The notes under the pieces were generated by a model. It saw nothing but the letters and a program-made list of their open reading frames with translations, was not told where the DNA came from and ran no database searches. A DNA stretch of 64,000 nucleotides from Planctomycetota bacterium (GTDB lineage: Bacteria; Planctomycetota; Phycisphaerae; Phycisphaerales; UBA1924): contig JAUZRR010000008.1 in NCBI GenBank assembly GCA_030950285.1, positions 1 through 64,000 of the forward strand, in the 5' to 3' direction. Below are positions 53,257 to 62,177 of the stretch, piece by piece. How positions within the stretch are numbered: the stretch's first letter is position 1; every line of letters begins with the position of its first letter. The position numbers and the translations under genes were made by a program.

Positions 53257-54405
53257 ATGAACCCACGCCGAATCGCTGCTGTTCCTGTCCTGCTGAGCAT
53301 ACTGGCCGGAGCGCCGGTCGGCTTTGCCCAGGCCGAGCGGGAGCCCCGCCTTGACTTTCGTGCTGAGGAGGCCGCCGCCTACCTCGAGGCAAGAGCGCCG
53401 ACCAACGCGGCTCTTGTCTACTACGTTCATTTCATGTACGCGCCGCAGCCGATGCTCAACGCCTATGTGCACTTCAACGACGATCCTGATGACGACAGCA
53501 CCTTCGGCATGACCCGCGAGGAGGCCGAGCGGGCGCTCCGGGACGCGCAGGACACGCTCGACAACCTCGCGTGGGCGTCCACGCTGCCTGAGTGCGACTT
53601 CGGCATCCAGTATCAGCAAGGGTGGACTGCCCTGCTCCCGCACCTGGGCAAGCTCCGAGGCTTTGCCCGTGTGCTCGATGCCGACGCACGCCGGCACCTG
53701 GCACTCGGCGAGCCGGACATCGCGGCCGAGCGGCTCGCCACGATCTACCGCATGGCGAAACAAACCACCGGCGACCACATCATCATCTCCAGCCTCGTCG
53801 GCGCAGCGATGACAAACCTCGCCCACAAGCTCACCCGCGAGATGATCGAAGCTGATGACCTCACCGAGACCGGCCGCGACCTGATGATCACGGCGCTCGA
53901 AGGCTTCGGCCGCGACGACCCCGACGACCCCTTCGCCGTCCGCCAGAGCATCGTCATGGAAGGCGTGATGAGTCTGGGCTGGATCGCCACCGCGTTCCCC
54001 GAAGGGCGCGCCGGCACGAAGCTCGCCGAGTTCGGGCTCTTTGACGCCTCGGCCGACCGGAAGCTCGTCCGCCAGTTCAACGCGATGTCCGGCCCCGAGT
54101 TGTCCGCCGAGGCCGAGCGGATTCCCGAGTACTACAGCAAGTCGCTCGAGGTCTGGGATTCGCCCAAGGCCGCCGACCGCCTGCTTGAGTTGGAAGCCGT
54201 TCTGGAGATCGGCGGGTTCGGCAAGCTGACCAAGGCGTTCGCCTCGGCGCTCTCCCGCAGCCGCGAACAGGACATACTGGCCCGCGCCAGGCTGGAGGAG
54301 ATGCTCGAACTGCTGGAGCACTACGAACCAGAGGCATCCGAGGACGACGCCCTCAACCCCGCCCCCATCCCCATCCCCGCAACCGGCACCCCCCGCGATC
54401 GGTAA
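53257..54405 (+). CDS. Secreted helical protein of unknown function
   Basis: 382 residues, not recognised. Signal peptide about 1-25 ([20 protein letters not shown]). The mature part is helical and acidic, with repeated pairs of helices ([63 protein letters not shown]) like TPR-type or planctomycete repeat folds. It is 8 bases before the ECF sigma gene, so it is probably co-transcribed and may be linked to its signal. ATG 53257 has AGG upstream. Confidence 0.8.
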   Translation: MNPRRIAAVPVLLSILAGAPVGFAQAEREPRLDFRAEEAAAYLEARAPTNAALVYYVHFMYAPQPMLNAYVHFNDDPDDDSTFGMTREEAERALRDAQDTLDNLAWASTLPECDFGIQYQQGWTALLPHLGKLRGFARVLDADARRHLALGEPDIAAERLATIYRMAKQTTGDHIIISSLVGAAMTNLAHKLTREMIEADDLTETGRDLMITALEGFGRDDPDDPFAVRQSIVMEGVMSLGWIATAFPEGRAGTKLAEFGLFDASADRKLVRQFNAMSGPELSAEAERIPEYYSKSLEVWDSPKAADRLLELEAVLEIGGFGKLTKAFASALSRSREQDILARARLEEMLELLEHYEPEASEDDALNPAPIPIPATGTPRDR

Positions 54406-54413
54406 CCATCACG

Positions 54414-55091
54414 ATGCCGACCGACGACCAGAGATTGCTGCGCCGCACCCACGCGGGGCACGAGCCCTCCGCCCGGGAGCTGTGGTCGCGCCACGCCGGG
54501 TGGATGGCGGCGTACGCGGGCCTGGTCCTGGGAAGCCGCAACGGCTCCATGGCCGACGACGTGGTGCAGTCTGTGTTCTGCCGCGTGCTCTCGCTTGATC
54601 GGCGCGCCGTACGGCTCGTGCAGGATGTCCGCCCGTGGCTCGCGCACGCGATCCGGCACGAAGCGCTCAACCACCTCCGCACCGTCCGGCGCGCAGCGCA
54701 GCGTGAGCTGCAAGCCGCTCGCCGGAGCACCCCGGTTGACACGACCCCCGACCCAAACAGCGACGTGGCCGCTGCGCTGGCGAGCCTGCCCCGCCGGCAG
54801 CGCGAGGTCGCCTATCTTCGGCACGTTGCCGGGCTCACTGTTGACCAGACCGCGCTCGCGCTCGACCTCCCCCGGGGCACGGTCGCCAGCCGAACCCGTG
54901 CCGCGATCCAGAGCCTCCGAGACAGACTCGAATCGCCCGAGCACGCAAACCTCGCAGAGCGCGACGCCACAAGACCCGCCCCTGCCACTCCAACCACGCC
55001 CCACGCCCCCCACGACCCCCACGACCCCCACGCCCCCACCACCAGCCCGGATGTTCTCCCACGCCGAACCCTTCGGAGCACAACGCCATGA
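54414..55091 (+). CDS. ECF RNA polymerase sigma factor
   Basis: 225 residues. Region 2 (ELWSRHAGWMAAYAGLVLGSRNGSMADDVVQSVFCRVL) and region 4 (LASLPRRQREVAYLRHVAGLTVDQTALALDLPRGTVASRTRAAIQSLR) are clear. The core ends near residue 175. A Pro/His/Thr-rich tail of about 45 residues follows (PHAPHDPHDPHAP), encoded by repetitive DNA. ECF factors switch on envelope or stress genes when a membrane anti-sigma factor releases them. The next gene overlaps by ATGA and is a probable anti-sigma factor. Confidence 0.9.
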   Translation: MPTDDQRLLRRTHAGHEPSARELWSRHAGWMAAYAGLVLGSRNGSMADDVVQSVFCRVLSLDRRAVRLVQDVRPWLAHAIRHEALNHLRTVRRAAQRELQAARRSTPVDTTPDPNSDVAAALASLPRRQREVAYLRHVAGLTVDQTALALDLPRGTVASRTRAAIQSLRDRLESPEHANLAERDATRPAPATPTTPHAPHDPHDPHAPTTSPDVLPRRTLRSTTP

Positions 55092-55585
55092 CCACCCCCG
55101 CTGACGACGGCACCATCGAGTCCCAACTCGCCGAGCTGCGCGAGACACACAAAGCCGCCGCGCCGTCCGAGGTATTTCTCGCTCGTCTTGCACCGAGACG
55201 AGCCACGCGGAGGCGTCGTGTCGCTCGACAGGTTCTCACCGGAACGCTCGGCATCGCCATCGCGGCCACCGCGGCATACCTCGTTCTACCGCCACGCGGC
55301 TCGATATCACGCGGCACCGCTCCTATCGGCCTTCCTTCCGGCGACCCCGCCGAGACCGCCCCTCGGCTGCGCACCGCCAGCAGCACCCCTCCCGGCCCGG
55401 TCACGCTCGCGAGCTTCCGCCAGCTCTCCACCCGGTCTGCCCATCCGTTCGAGAGCCTTCAGGACCAACTCGAACAGCTGTTCGACGGACTGCCCCGCTC
55501 CCCGGCTTCTGCCGTTTCCCGTCCGCTCCGCCTTGGTGATCGGGACGCGCTGCTCGCCGAATCCCTCTTGCTTCACAATCCCTGA
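55088..55585 (+). CDS. Probable membrane anti-sigma factor
   Basis: 165 residues. The start overlaps the sigma stop. A cytoplasmic helical N-terminus (IESQLAELRETHKAAAPSEVFLARL) leads into a basic stretch (RRATRRRRVARQ) and one membrane helix at about 48-66, then a Pro/Ser-rich outer part. The position, size and topology fit an anti-sigma factor. There is no HxxxCxxC zinc motif, so it is not a classic ZAS protein. Called from context more than from family motifs. Confidence 0.7.
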   Translation: MTTPADDGTIESQLAELRETHKAAAPSEVFLARLAPRRATRRRRVARQVLTGTLGIAIAATAAYLVLPPRGSISRGTAPIGLPSGDPAETAPRLRTASSTPPGPVTLASFRQLSTRSAHPFESLQDQLEQLFDGLPRSPASAVSRPLRLGDRDALLAESLLLHNP

Positions 55586-55669
55586 CCGGACACCCCCCCA
55601 CGCACACCCCCCCCACGCACACCCACTCCAGCATCAAGCCCCCACGCCGAGCAAGCCGATAGCAAGAGC

Positions 55670-58573
55670 GTGGAGATCGTCCGAACCCACATCCTGTCTT
55701 CTGCGCTCGTGGCGTTGGTGCTGCTGGCGGGCTCGGGTGGAGCGGCGTCGGCCCAGACCCGGATCCAGACCCAGCCCGAAGCACCCACCGAGAGCGAAAC
55801 AGCACCCCAACCTGACCCCGCCGACCGCCGCCCCAAAGCCGCCCGGCGGACTGTCCGGGTCTTCGATTTCGAGGAGCGGTTTACCAACGCCCTCGACGTA
55901 CCCGAGGGTTGGGTCCGCGCCCAGAACGATCCGCTCGTGCCCCGCGAGCGCCCGGGTTTCCCGATCTGGAATCTCGCCGAGCTTGATTACAAAGTCGCGG
56001 CCACCGGCGAGGGGTCGGCCCGGCTGGACGTCGAGGGCGGCAGCTCGAGCCTCCGCCTCAAGGCCGGGATGCTCCCGATCTTCCCGCTCGGGGAGTACGC
56101 GGTGCGCGCGGTGGTGCGCACCGAGGGCCTCGGCAACGCGCGGCCGCGGCTGGTCGTTCGCGCGCTCGACCGCACCGGCGCACCCATCCCCGGCAGCCAA
56201 CGGCAGACCATCCTCGAATCGCTCGACGAAGCATGGCAACCGATCGAGGTCACCCTGCCGGGCATCTTCCCCGATGCCGCGTACCTCCAGATCGATCTCG
56301 AAGTCATTCAGCCCCGCGAGTTCCGACGCGAGAGCCTCCTCGAGCATCAGGTGTGGGAGCAGGATTTCGACGGGGCCGCGTGGTTTGACGATCTGGTCAT
56401 CATGCAGGTGCCCCAGCTGCACATCGCGACCACCTCGCCGCTCAACGTGGTAAGCCATCCCGACTCCCCGACGCTGACCGCCGACCTGCGCGACCTGGCG
56501 GCCGAACAACTCACCGCGACCACGCGCATCTACGACGCCCGCCGCCACCTCGTCGCCGAATCGACCCGAGCCATCCGCACCGGGCGCGAGAGCTGGGAGT
56601 GGACGCCCGAGCTGACCGAACTCGGCTGGTACCAGGCGGTGGTCGAGATCGCGTCGGCCGAGCAGGTGGTGGCGAAGAAGTCCTGCGACTTTGTGTGGGT
56701 GCCCGCACCCGCCGCCGCCGGCACCACCTACCAGACCGGCCCGGGGTTTGACGGCCGCCAAACCAACGCCGCGCCGGTCACTGCGCGAAATATCGGGATC
56801 CAGCTCTCCGCGCTCCCACCGGGCGAATCCGACGACATCGCCCTTGCGCTGCGCAGCCTGGGTGCGCAGGTTGTCACGGCGCCGGTCTGGGAGCGCGACC
56901 TGCGCGCCCAGGACGCCCCCGCACGGGTCGACCGGTTGCGCGATCTGCTCGCGGCATTGCGCACCAACTGGATCGAGCCGAGGCTCTCGCTGCCCGTCGT
57001 GCCCGACGAGCTCGCCCGCCGGCTGCGGCTGCGCCCGCAGGACGTGCTCGACGTCTTCGCCGCACCGCCCGAGGTCTGGGAGCCCTACCTCAGCGACGCG
57101 ATGGACCGCCTGGGCACCAGCTCGTCGCGCTGGCAGCTCGGCGCCAGCGGCAGCAACGAGGTGTACGAACAGGCGAGCGCAAGCGAGAACATCCGAACCG
57201 TGCGCACGCAGCTCGCACGCTTTATTCCCGGTGTCGAGATCGGTGCCGGGTGGAAGCTCGACTCGCCCGCCAAAGCCGCCGCCGCCGCGGGGGTCAACGG
57301 GGCGAGCGTCCTCCTCCCGGCGTGGACCGCGACCACGCCGATGGAGCCGGCGACCAAGCCCTGGCGCGAGAGCCGGGCGCTCGCCACCGAGTACGTCCTC
57401 GAACCGCTGCGCGCGCCGCGCCTCACCGAGCGTGACGTCGCCGCCGAGCTCGCGCGGCGGACCGTGCGGCTCTGGGCAACCCGGACCAGCGACGCCAGGG
57501 CCGATTCATTCGGCGCAGCAATCGCCGACCCCTGGACGATCGACACCGGCGAGTACTCGCGCGCCCAGCCCGACGTCGCGGCAGCGGTGTGGCGGATACT
57601 CGCCGACCAGCTCAGCAGCCGGGAGTTTGCCGGCCAGTGGCCGATCGGCGAGGGGTTGCGCTGCTATGTGTTTGCGCCCGCTCGCAGCGACACCACCCGC
57701 GGCGGCCTGATCGTCGCGTGGCGCGAGGACGCGCCATCGAACGCTTCTTCGCTGCGCGCAGTGCTCGGCGATGCGCCGGTGACCGTCTCGGACATCTTCG
57801 GCAACCGGCACACGGTCGGACTCGCAGCCGCCTCAGAGAGCGCTCGGCAGGTCCACACCATCCCGCTCTCGGGCGAGCCGGTCTTCATCGAGGGCATCGA
57901 CACCGAACTCGTGCGGTTCCTGGCAACCCTCACGCTGAGCCCGCCGCAGCTCCAGTCCGTCGCCGGCGAGAGGGAATACGAGGTGGTCATCACCAACCCC
58001 TGGCCCGTTTCTGCGATGGGCAGGCTCATCATCACCGAGCCCGGGGGCTACAACGCAAAGACCCGCACCCGCGACCGCTCGTGGGAGATCACCCCGCGCT
58101 CGATGCCGTTTGATATTCCATCTGGGGGAACAGTCCGCCTGCCCGTCACCATCTCCTTCTCCCGTGCGATCGAGACCGGGCCGATCGGGATGGTGTTCGA
58201 CGTGCAGCTCACCGCCGAGCGTGATTACGGCTGGGTCCGCGCCCGCGTCCCCGCCGAGGTCGTGCTCGACGGCGTGGAACTCGACATCGCCTACCGCCGC
58301 CCGCTCGCCATGCCCGACGCCGACCTCATCGTCGAAGCAACCGTCACCAACACCGGCGACACCGTCCGCAGCTTTGATGCCTTCGCGTTCGCTCCCGGGA
58401 TGCCCCGCGTCCGCGCCAGCATCGGCCTGCTCGAACCCGGACAGTCGGCGGTCCGTTACTTCCCCTTCCCCAAGGCCGCCGCCGCGCTCGGCGGGCAGCG
58501 GGTGGTGGTCTCGATCGCCGAGGCCGACGGGCCGGGACGGCTGACCGGGGGGGTGGATGTGCTCAGCAGATAG
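55670..58573 (+). CDS. Large secreted multi-domain beta-sandwich protein, unknown
   Basis: 967 residues from GTG 55670. Signal peptide about 1-29 (ALVALVLLAGSGGAASAQT). The first part is carbohydrate-binding-like beta-sandwich (RVFDFEERFTN, then VRTEGLGNARPRLVVRALDRTGA), the middle (about 370-640) is an alpha/beta segment, and the C-terminal ~250 residues are Ig-like beta domains (LIITEPGGYNAKTRTRDRSWEITP, VEATVTNTGDTVRSF). The layout is like exported glycan-active proteins, but I see no catalytic signature. It follows the sigma/anti-sigma genes by 84 bases and may be one of their targets. The GTG start is the first in-frame start before the signal peptide. Confidence 0.8.
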   Translation: MEIVRTHILSSALVALVLLAGSGGAASAQTRIQTQPEAPTESETAPQPDPADRRPKAARRTVRVFDFEERFTNALDVPEGWVRAQNDPLVPRERPGFPIWNLAELDYKVAATGEGSARLDVEGGSSSLRLKAGMLPIFPLGEYAVRAVVRTEGLGNARPRLVVRALDRTGAPIPGSQRQTILESLDEAWQPIEVTLPGIFPDAAYLQIDLEVIQPREFRRESLLEHQVWEQDFDGAAWFDDLVIMQVPQLHIATTSPLNVVSHPDSPTLTADLRDLAAEQLTATTRIYDARRHLVAESTRAIRTGRESWEWTPELTELGWYQAVVEIASAEQVVAKKSCDFVWVPAPAAAGTTYQTGPGFDGRQTNAAPVTARNIGIQLSALPPGESDDIALALRSLGAQVVTAPVWERDLRAQDAPARVDRLRDLLAALRTNWIEPRLSLPVVPDELARRLRLRPQDVLDVFAAPPEVWEPYLSDAMDRLGTSSSRWQLGASGSNEVYEQASASENIRTVRTQLARFIPGVEIGAGWKLDSPAKAAAAAGVNGASVLLPAWTATTPMEPATKPWRESRALATEYVLEPLRAPRLTERDVAAELARRTVRLWATRTSDARADSFGAAIADPWTIDTGEYSRAQPDVAAAVWRILADQLSSREFAGQWPIGEGLRCYVFAPARSDTTRGGLIVAWREDAPSNASSLRAVLGDAPVTVSDIFGNRHTVGLAAASESARQVHTIPLSGEPVFIEGIDTELVRFLATLTLSPPQLQSVAGEREYEVVITNPWPVSAMGRLIITEPGGYNAKTRTRDRSWEITPRSMPFDIPSGGTVRLPVTISFSRAIETGPIGMVFDVQLTAERDYGWVRARVPAEVVLDGVELDIAYRRPLAMPDADLIVEATVTNTGDTVRSFDAFAFAPGMPRVRASIGLLEPGQSAVRYFPFPKAAAALGGQRVVVSIAEADGPGRLTGGVDVLSR

Positions 58574-58648
58574 AGCTTCTTGCAGAATCGTCATTCACGC
58601 TGATTGAAGGGTCGGCTCTTGTCCATCTCGGTCTTGAGGTGGTTGCCC

Positions 58649-58750
58649 TGTCCCCTCGCTTGCGCGAGGGGCTCTTTTCTCTACGCACACAACACTTCTG
58701 CAGAAATACATGACGGCGTTGTGGAGCCCCTCGCGCAAGCGAGGGGACAA
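58649..58750. repeat. Head-to-head pair of palindromic repeats (site 6, reference copies)
   Basis: The two best copies. At 58649-58678 the order is TGT, then CCCCTCGC-TTGC-GCGAGGGG (8-bp stem, 4-base loop), then CTCTTTT. At 58721-58750 it is the same element inverted, with flanks GTGGAG and ACAA. Stem, loop and the flanks GTCC and GCTCTA are kept at sites 1, 3, 4 and 5. The pair lies between two convergent genes (stops 58573 and 58849). Confidence 0.9.
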
Positions 58751-58848
58751 CGACACGCATCCACGACAACGAAATACATTGATGCAAAATGCTCGAAGCC
58801 GGCGTTTGGTCAGACACAAAGCCCGGGCTTGCGCGCAAACCAACGAAC

Positions 58849-61659
58849 CTACGCCACCGCCCCCACCGCCCCACCAGCCAACCGCTCGGCCTCCTCGATG
58901 CTCTCGAGCACGAGCTGATCGACAAGCGGCGCGTCCTTGAGCGGCTTGCCGTGCTGGTCGGTCAATGGCTTGCCGTCGAGTGTGGTGATCGTCGGGATCG
59001 GGTGCTGCTTCATGTGCGCTTCGAGCTTGGCTTCGAGCCCGGCTTTGATCTCGTCGGGCAACCCCGCCCACTTGCCACGACCCCGGCACTTGGGAAAGAG
59101 CCCGCACCCAAGCCACGGCCCGCGCACGCCCGAGCGCAGATTCAGCGTCCCCTCGCGCCCGGCTTTTTCGCATGTTTCGCAGGGCAGATCCGTCTTCAAG
59201 GGCGGCGGCGACGGCGCGGTCACAAACCCCTTCTTGTCGATATTCAGAATGATCCCCTCATCCTGCGCCGCCCCCTCGGGCAGGATCGTCGCCAGGAACG
59301 GCCCGAACCGCCCCGTCCGCCGCGCCATCGGGCGGCCGGTCTTCGGGCAGCGCACGTTGATCACGTCCACCGTCCGGGGCTTGCCGTCGCGATCGCAGGG
59401 CGTTGCGTATTCGCAGTCGGGGTAGCGCGAGCAGCTCAGGAACCGGCCGTTGCGCCCGAAGCGATACACCAGCCCGGCGTCGCACTTCTCGCAGGTGTAC
59501 TCCGGAGGCGCGGGCACGATCTCGGCTTTGGCGTGCTTGAGCTCGTCGTGGGCGCGCTCGAGGCTCTCCTTGAACGGCTGGTAGAACCGTTCGAGCATGT
59601 CGATCCAGTCGAGGTGCTCCTCCTCGATCTTGTCGAGCTCGCCCTCCATCTCGCGGGTGTACCCGACATCCATGATCCGCGGGAACGCCTCGATCAGCTT
59701 GTCGGTCACCACCTCACCCAGGTCGGTCGAATAGAACGCCCGCCCGATCTGCTCGGCGTACTTGCGCTGCTGAATCACGCTGATGATCGAGGCATACGTC
59801 GACGGCCGCCCGATGCCCTCGCTCTCCAGCTTCTTGATGAGCGACGCCTCGGTGTACCGCGGCGCGGAGCCGGTGAACTTCTGCTTGGGATCGAGCGCCA
59901 CCGGCGCGAGCGCCTGCTGCTCCTGGACCGCCGGCAGCACCGCCTCGGCGCCGCCGGTGGGCACCCCCGCGACGCGGTAAAAACCGTCAAAGACCAGGAC
60001 GCGACCCGAAGCCCGGAACGTCAGCTCGGCCGCGCCGGGTGTGCCGCCGCGGATCGTCACGGTCGTCGCGTCCCATTTCGCCGGCGTCATCTGGCAGGAG
60101 ACAAACCGCTCCCAGATGACCTGATACAGACGGAACTGGTCGGCGGTGAGCGCACGCTTGACCCGCTCGGGCGGGTAGTCCAGCGAGGTCGGGCGGATCG
60201 CTTCGTGCGCTTCCTGCGCCGCTTTGTTGCTCGACGAAAAGAAGTTGGGCTTGTCCGGCAGGTAGTCCTTGCCGAAGGTCCGGTCGATGTAGCCGCGAAC
60301 CGAGTTGATCGCTTCGCCCGAGAGGTGGGTCGAGTCGGTACGCATGTAGGTGATGAGCCCGACCGGCCCCTCGCCGGGCACCTCGACACCCTCATACAGC
60401 GCCTGGGCCGCCCGCATCGTCCGCTGGGCGGCAAAGCCCAGCCGCGTCGACGCGGCCTGCTGGAGCGTGGACGTGATATAAGGAGGCGCAGGGCGGCTCG
60501 ACGTCCGCTTGGTCTCGATGCCGGTGACGCGGTAGGGCGTGCTCGGATCGACCGTCCCCCGCACCGTCCGCACAAACCCGGCCGGCCCTTTGCCCGACGT
60601 GTCCTCGGTCGTCGTGATCTCGATCTCGGTCAGCCCGGCCGCCTCGGCGATCTCGCGGACCCGGGGGGTCAGGTCGGCGGGGTCTTTCCCATCGGCAAGG
60701 TCGGCTGCGAGCTGGCGGAGGTCGAACTTCTCCCCGGCGACCTCGACCAGCGACGCGCGGAAGACGCCGCGGTCCCCGAGCCAGGCGTTCTGGGCTTTGA
60801 TCGTCGGGCCGTTGTTCTTCTCGTCGCGCTCGGCGAGCAGCTTCTGCCACTGCGGCCCCAGCTTGGCAGCGTCCGCCTCACTGAGGGCAAAGATCGCGTC
60901 GATCTCCCAGTACTCATCGGGCACAAACGCGCGGATCTCCCGCTCGCGTTCGACCACCAGCCGCACCGCGACGCTCTGCACCCGCCCCGCGCTCAGCCCC
61001 CGCGCCACCTTCTTCCAGAGCAACGGCGAGACCTGATAGCCGACGATCCGGTCGAGGATGCGGCGGGCCTGCTGGGCGTTGACACGGTCCTCGTCGATCA
61101 CGTGCGGCGTCTGGAACGCCTTCTCGATTTCCTTCTTGGTGATCGCGGTAAAGATCACCCGCCTGGCGTCATTGCTCGCGATGCCCAGCTCCTGGGCCAG
61201 GTGCCACGCGATGGCTTCCCCTTCGCGGTCGAGGTCCGTTGCGAACCAGACCTCGCCGCCGGACCCGATCGCGTCCTTCGCGGCCCGCTTGAGGTCGCGG
61301 ATGAGGCCTTCCTTGCCTTCGACGACCTCGTAGGTCGGCGCAAAGCGGTGCTCGAGATCGACCCCGGGCACAGGGCGTTTGTCGCCCTTGGGGGCTTTGC
61401 TGGGCAGGTCGCGGACGTGCCCGACGCTGGCGAGCACGACGTAGTCCGAGCCCAGATACTTATTGATAGTCCGGGCCTTGGACGGGCTCTCGACGATGAC
61501 CAGCTGCTTGCCGACCGCCATCCCGGCCTTGTACCCGGACTTGGTCACCCGGACCGCCCGCTTCTTGGCTGCGGGGGCCGCGGCCTTGCTGGGGGCCTTG
61601 CTCGAAGCTTTCTTGGCGGTCTTCTTGGCCGCCTTCTTCTTTGCTGCCTTCTTCGCCAT
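58849..61659 (-). CDS. topA: DNA topoisomerase I with histone-like Lys/Ala N-terminal tail
   Basis: 936 residues. After a tail of about 35 residues, almost only Lys, Ala, Ser and Pro (KKAAKKKAAKKTAKK), comes the TOPRIM domain (KQLVIVESPSKARTINKYLG, FATDLDREGEAIAWHLA), the decatenation core, and the nucleophile Tyr438 in GLITYMRTDSTHLS. At the C-terminus are zinc-ribbon and topoisomerase-type repeats: CEKCDAGLVYRFGRNGRFLSCSRYPDC and CETCEKAGREGTLNLRS with CGLFPKC. Type IA topoisomerases relax negative supercoils. ATG 61659 is used; the frame runs on upstream without a credible start. Single gene, divergent from the FG-GAP gene, with a gap of about 520 bases. Confidence 0.96.
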   Translation of the reverse strand: MAKKAAKKKAAKKTAKKASSKAPSKAAAPAAKKRAVRVTKSGYKAGMAVGKQLVIVESPSKARTINKYLGSDYVVLASVGHVRDLPSKAPKGDKRPVPGVDLEHRFAPTYEVVEGKEGLIRDLKRAAKDAIGSGGEVWFATDLDREGEAIAWHLAQELGIASNDARRVIFTAITKKEIEKAFQTPHVIDEDRVNAQQARRILDRIVGYQVSPLLWKKVARGLSAGRVQSVAVRLVVEREREIRAFVPDEYWEIDAIFALSEADAAKLGPQWQKLLAERDEKNNGPTIKAQNAWLGDRGVFRASLVEVAGEKFDLRQLAADLADGKDPADLTPRVREIAEAAGLTEIEITTTEDTSGKGPAGFVRTVRGTVDPSTPYRVTGIETKRTSSRPAPPYITSTLQQAASTRLGFAAQRTMRAAQALYEGVEVPGEGPVGLITYMRTDSTHLSGEAINSVRGYIDRTFGKDYLPDKPNFFSSSNKAAQEAHEAIRPTSLDYPPERVKRALTADQFRLYQVIWERFVSCQMTPAKWDATTVTIRGGTPGAAELTFRASGRVLVFDGFYRVAGVPTGGAEAVLPAVQEQQALAPVALDPKQKFTGSAPRYTEASLIKKLESEGIGRPSTYASIISVIQQRKYAEQIGRAFYSTDLGEVVTDKLIEAFPRIMDVGYTREMEGELDKIEEEHLDWIDMLERFYQPFKESLERAHDELKHAKAEIVPAPPEYTCEKCDAGLVYRFGRNGRFLSCSRYPDCEYATPCDRDGKPRTVDVINVRCPKTGRPMARRTGRFGPFLATILPEGAAQDEGIILNIDKKGFVTAPSPPPLKTDLPCETCEKAGREGTLNLRSGVRGPWLGCGLFPKCRGRGKWAGLPDEIKAGLEAKLEAHMKQHPIPTITTLDGKPLTDQHGKPLKDAPLVDQLVLESIEEAERLAGGAVGAVA

Positions 61660-61687
61660 GCGTTTCCCATCTGTGGGTCGTTGAGCC

Positions 61688-61722
61688 GGGGGTCTTCGTG
61701 GGGGTCTTCGTGGGGGTCTTCG
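61688..61722. repeat. Tandem repeat upstream of topA
   Basis: GGGGGTCTTCGT occurs three times in a row (the last ends CGGC). It lies about 30-65 bases upstream of the topA start, so in the topA leader or promoter. Confidence 0.8.
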
Positions 61723-62032
61723 GCTGGATGGTCTCTCCCCCGCCACGCTCCGGGCGAGTCGGGAGAGAAAACGGCCGCAGAACCCAACTGTCAAGCCGCG
61801 ACGAGAGCAAACACCACAAGAGCCCGTGTTATTCCGGGGAAAATGGACAGGAACATTGCCCAGGCCGCCGTACATTCGCCGCACGGTGCTGGATGACCCG
61901 GGATCCACAACGCGTTGGCCCCCGTTCTTGAGCCCCTCGCTCACAGGGTTTTTGCAAGGAAACGGTGCAACCCGCCGGCGGGATCGGGGTAGAACAACAG
62001 GAGGAGCAACAGGAGAAGCCCCGAGAAAGGGC

Positions 62033-62061
62033 TTGACAGCAGGGCGGAAATCTTGTAGGTT
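62033..62061 (+). promoter_or_regulatory. Candidate sigma70 promoter of the FG-GAP gene
   Basis: A consensus TTGACA (62033-62038) is followed after 17 bases by TAGGTT (62056-62061), a moderate -10. The start point would lie near 62070, giving a leader of about 110 bases with the repeats described next. Confidence 0.55.
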
Positions 62062-62083
62062 GATGTTACTTTGCTCGGTACAT

Positions 62084-62129
62084 GGCCGGTCTTCACAGGC
62101 CGGTCTTCACTTCACAGGCCGGTCTTCAA
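62084..62129 (+). repeat. Triple direct repeat in the leader of the FG-GAP gene
   Basis: GGCCGGTCTTCAC occurs at 62084-62096 and 62098-62110, and again with a final A at 62117-62129. These lie between the promoter and the ribosome site. A function as RNA- or protein-binding repeats is possible but not shown. Confidence 0.75.
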
Positions 62130-62177
62130 TCTGGACCGGTCGCCGGGTGGCCGGTCCCCAGCGATTGGGAGACAGGT

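Larger units (their letters stand above)
61660..62177. other. Divergent intergenic region, 518 bases
   Basis: It separates topA (minus) from the FG-GAP gene (plus). Its left part holds a tandem repeat (61688-61722) near the topA start. Its right part has the promoter-like pair at 62033-62061 and repeated leader sequence at 62084-62129. No gene is credible. Confidence 0.6.

Noticed and set aside
58789-61896. A 1035-residue open frame on the plus strand
   Set aside because: Antisense of topA; the topA strand has all topoisomerase motifs.
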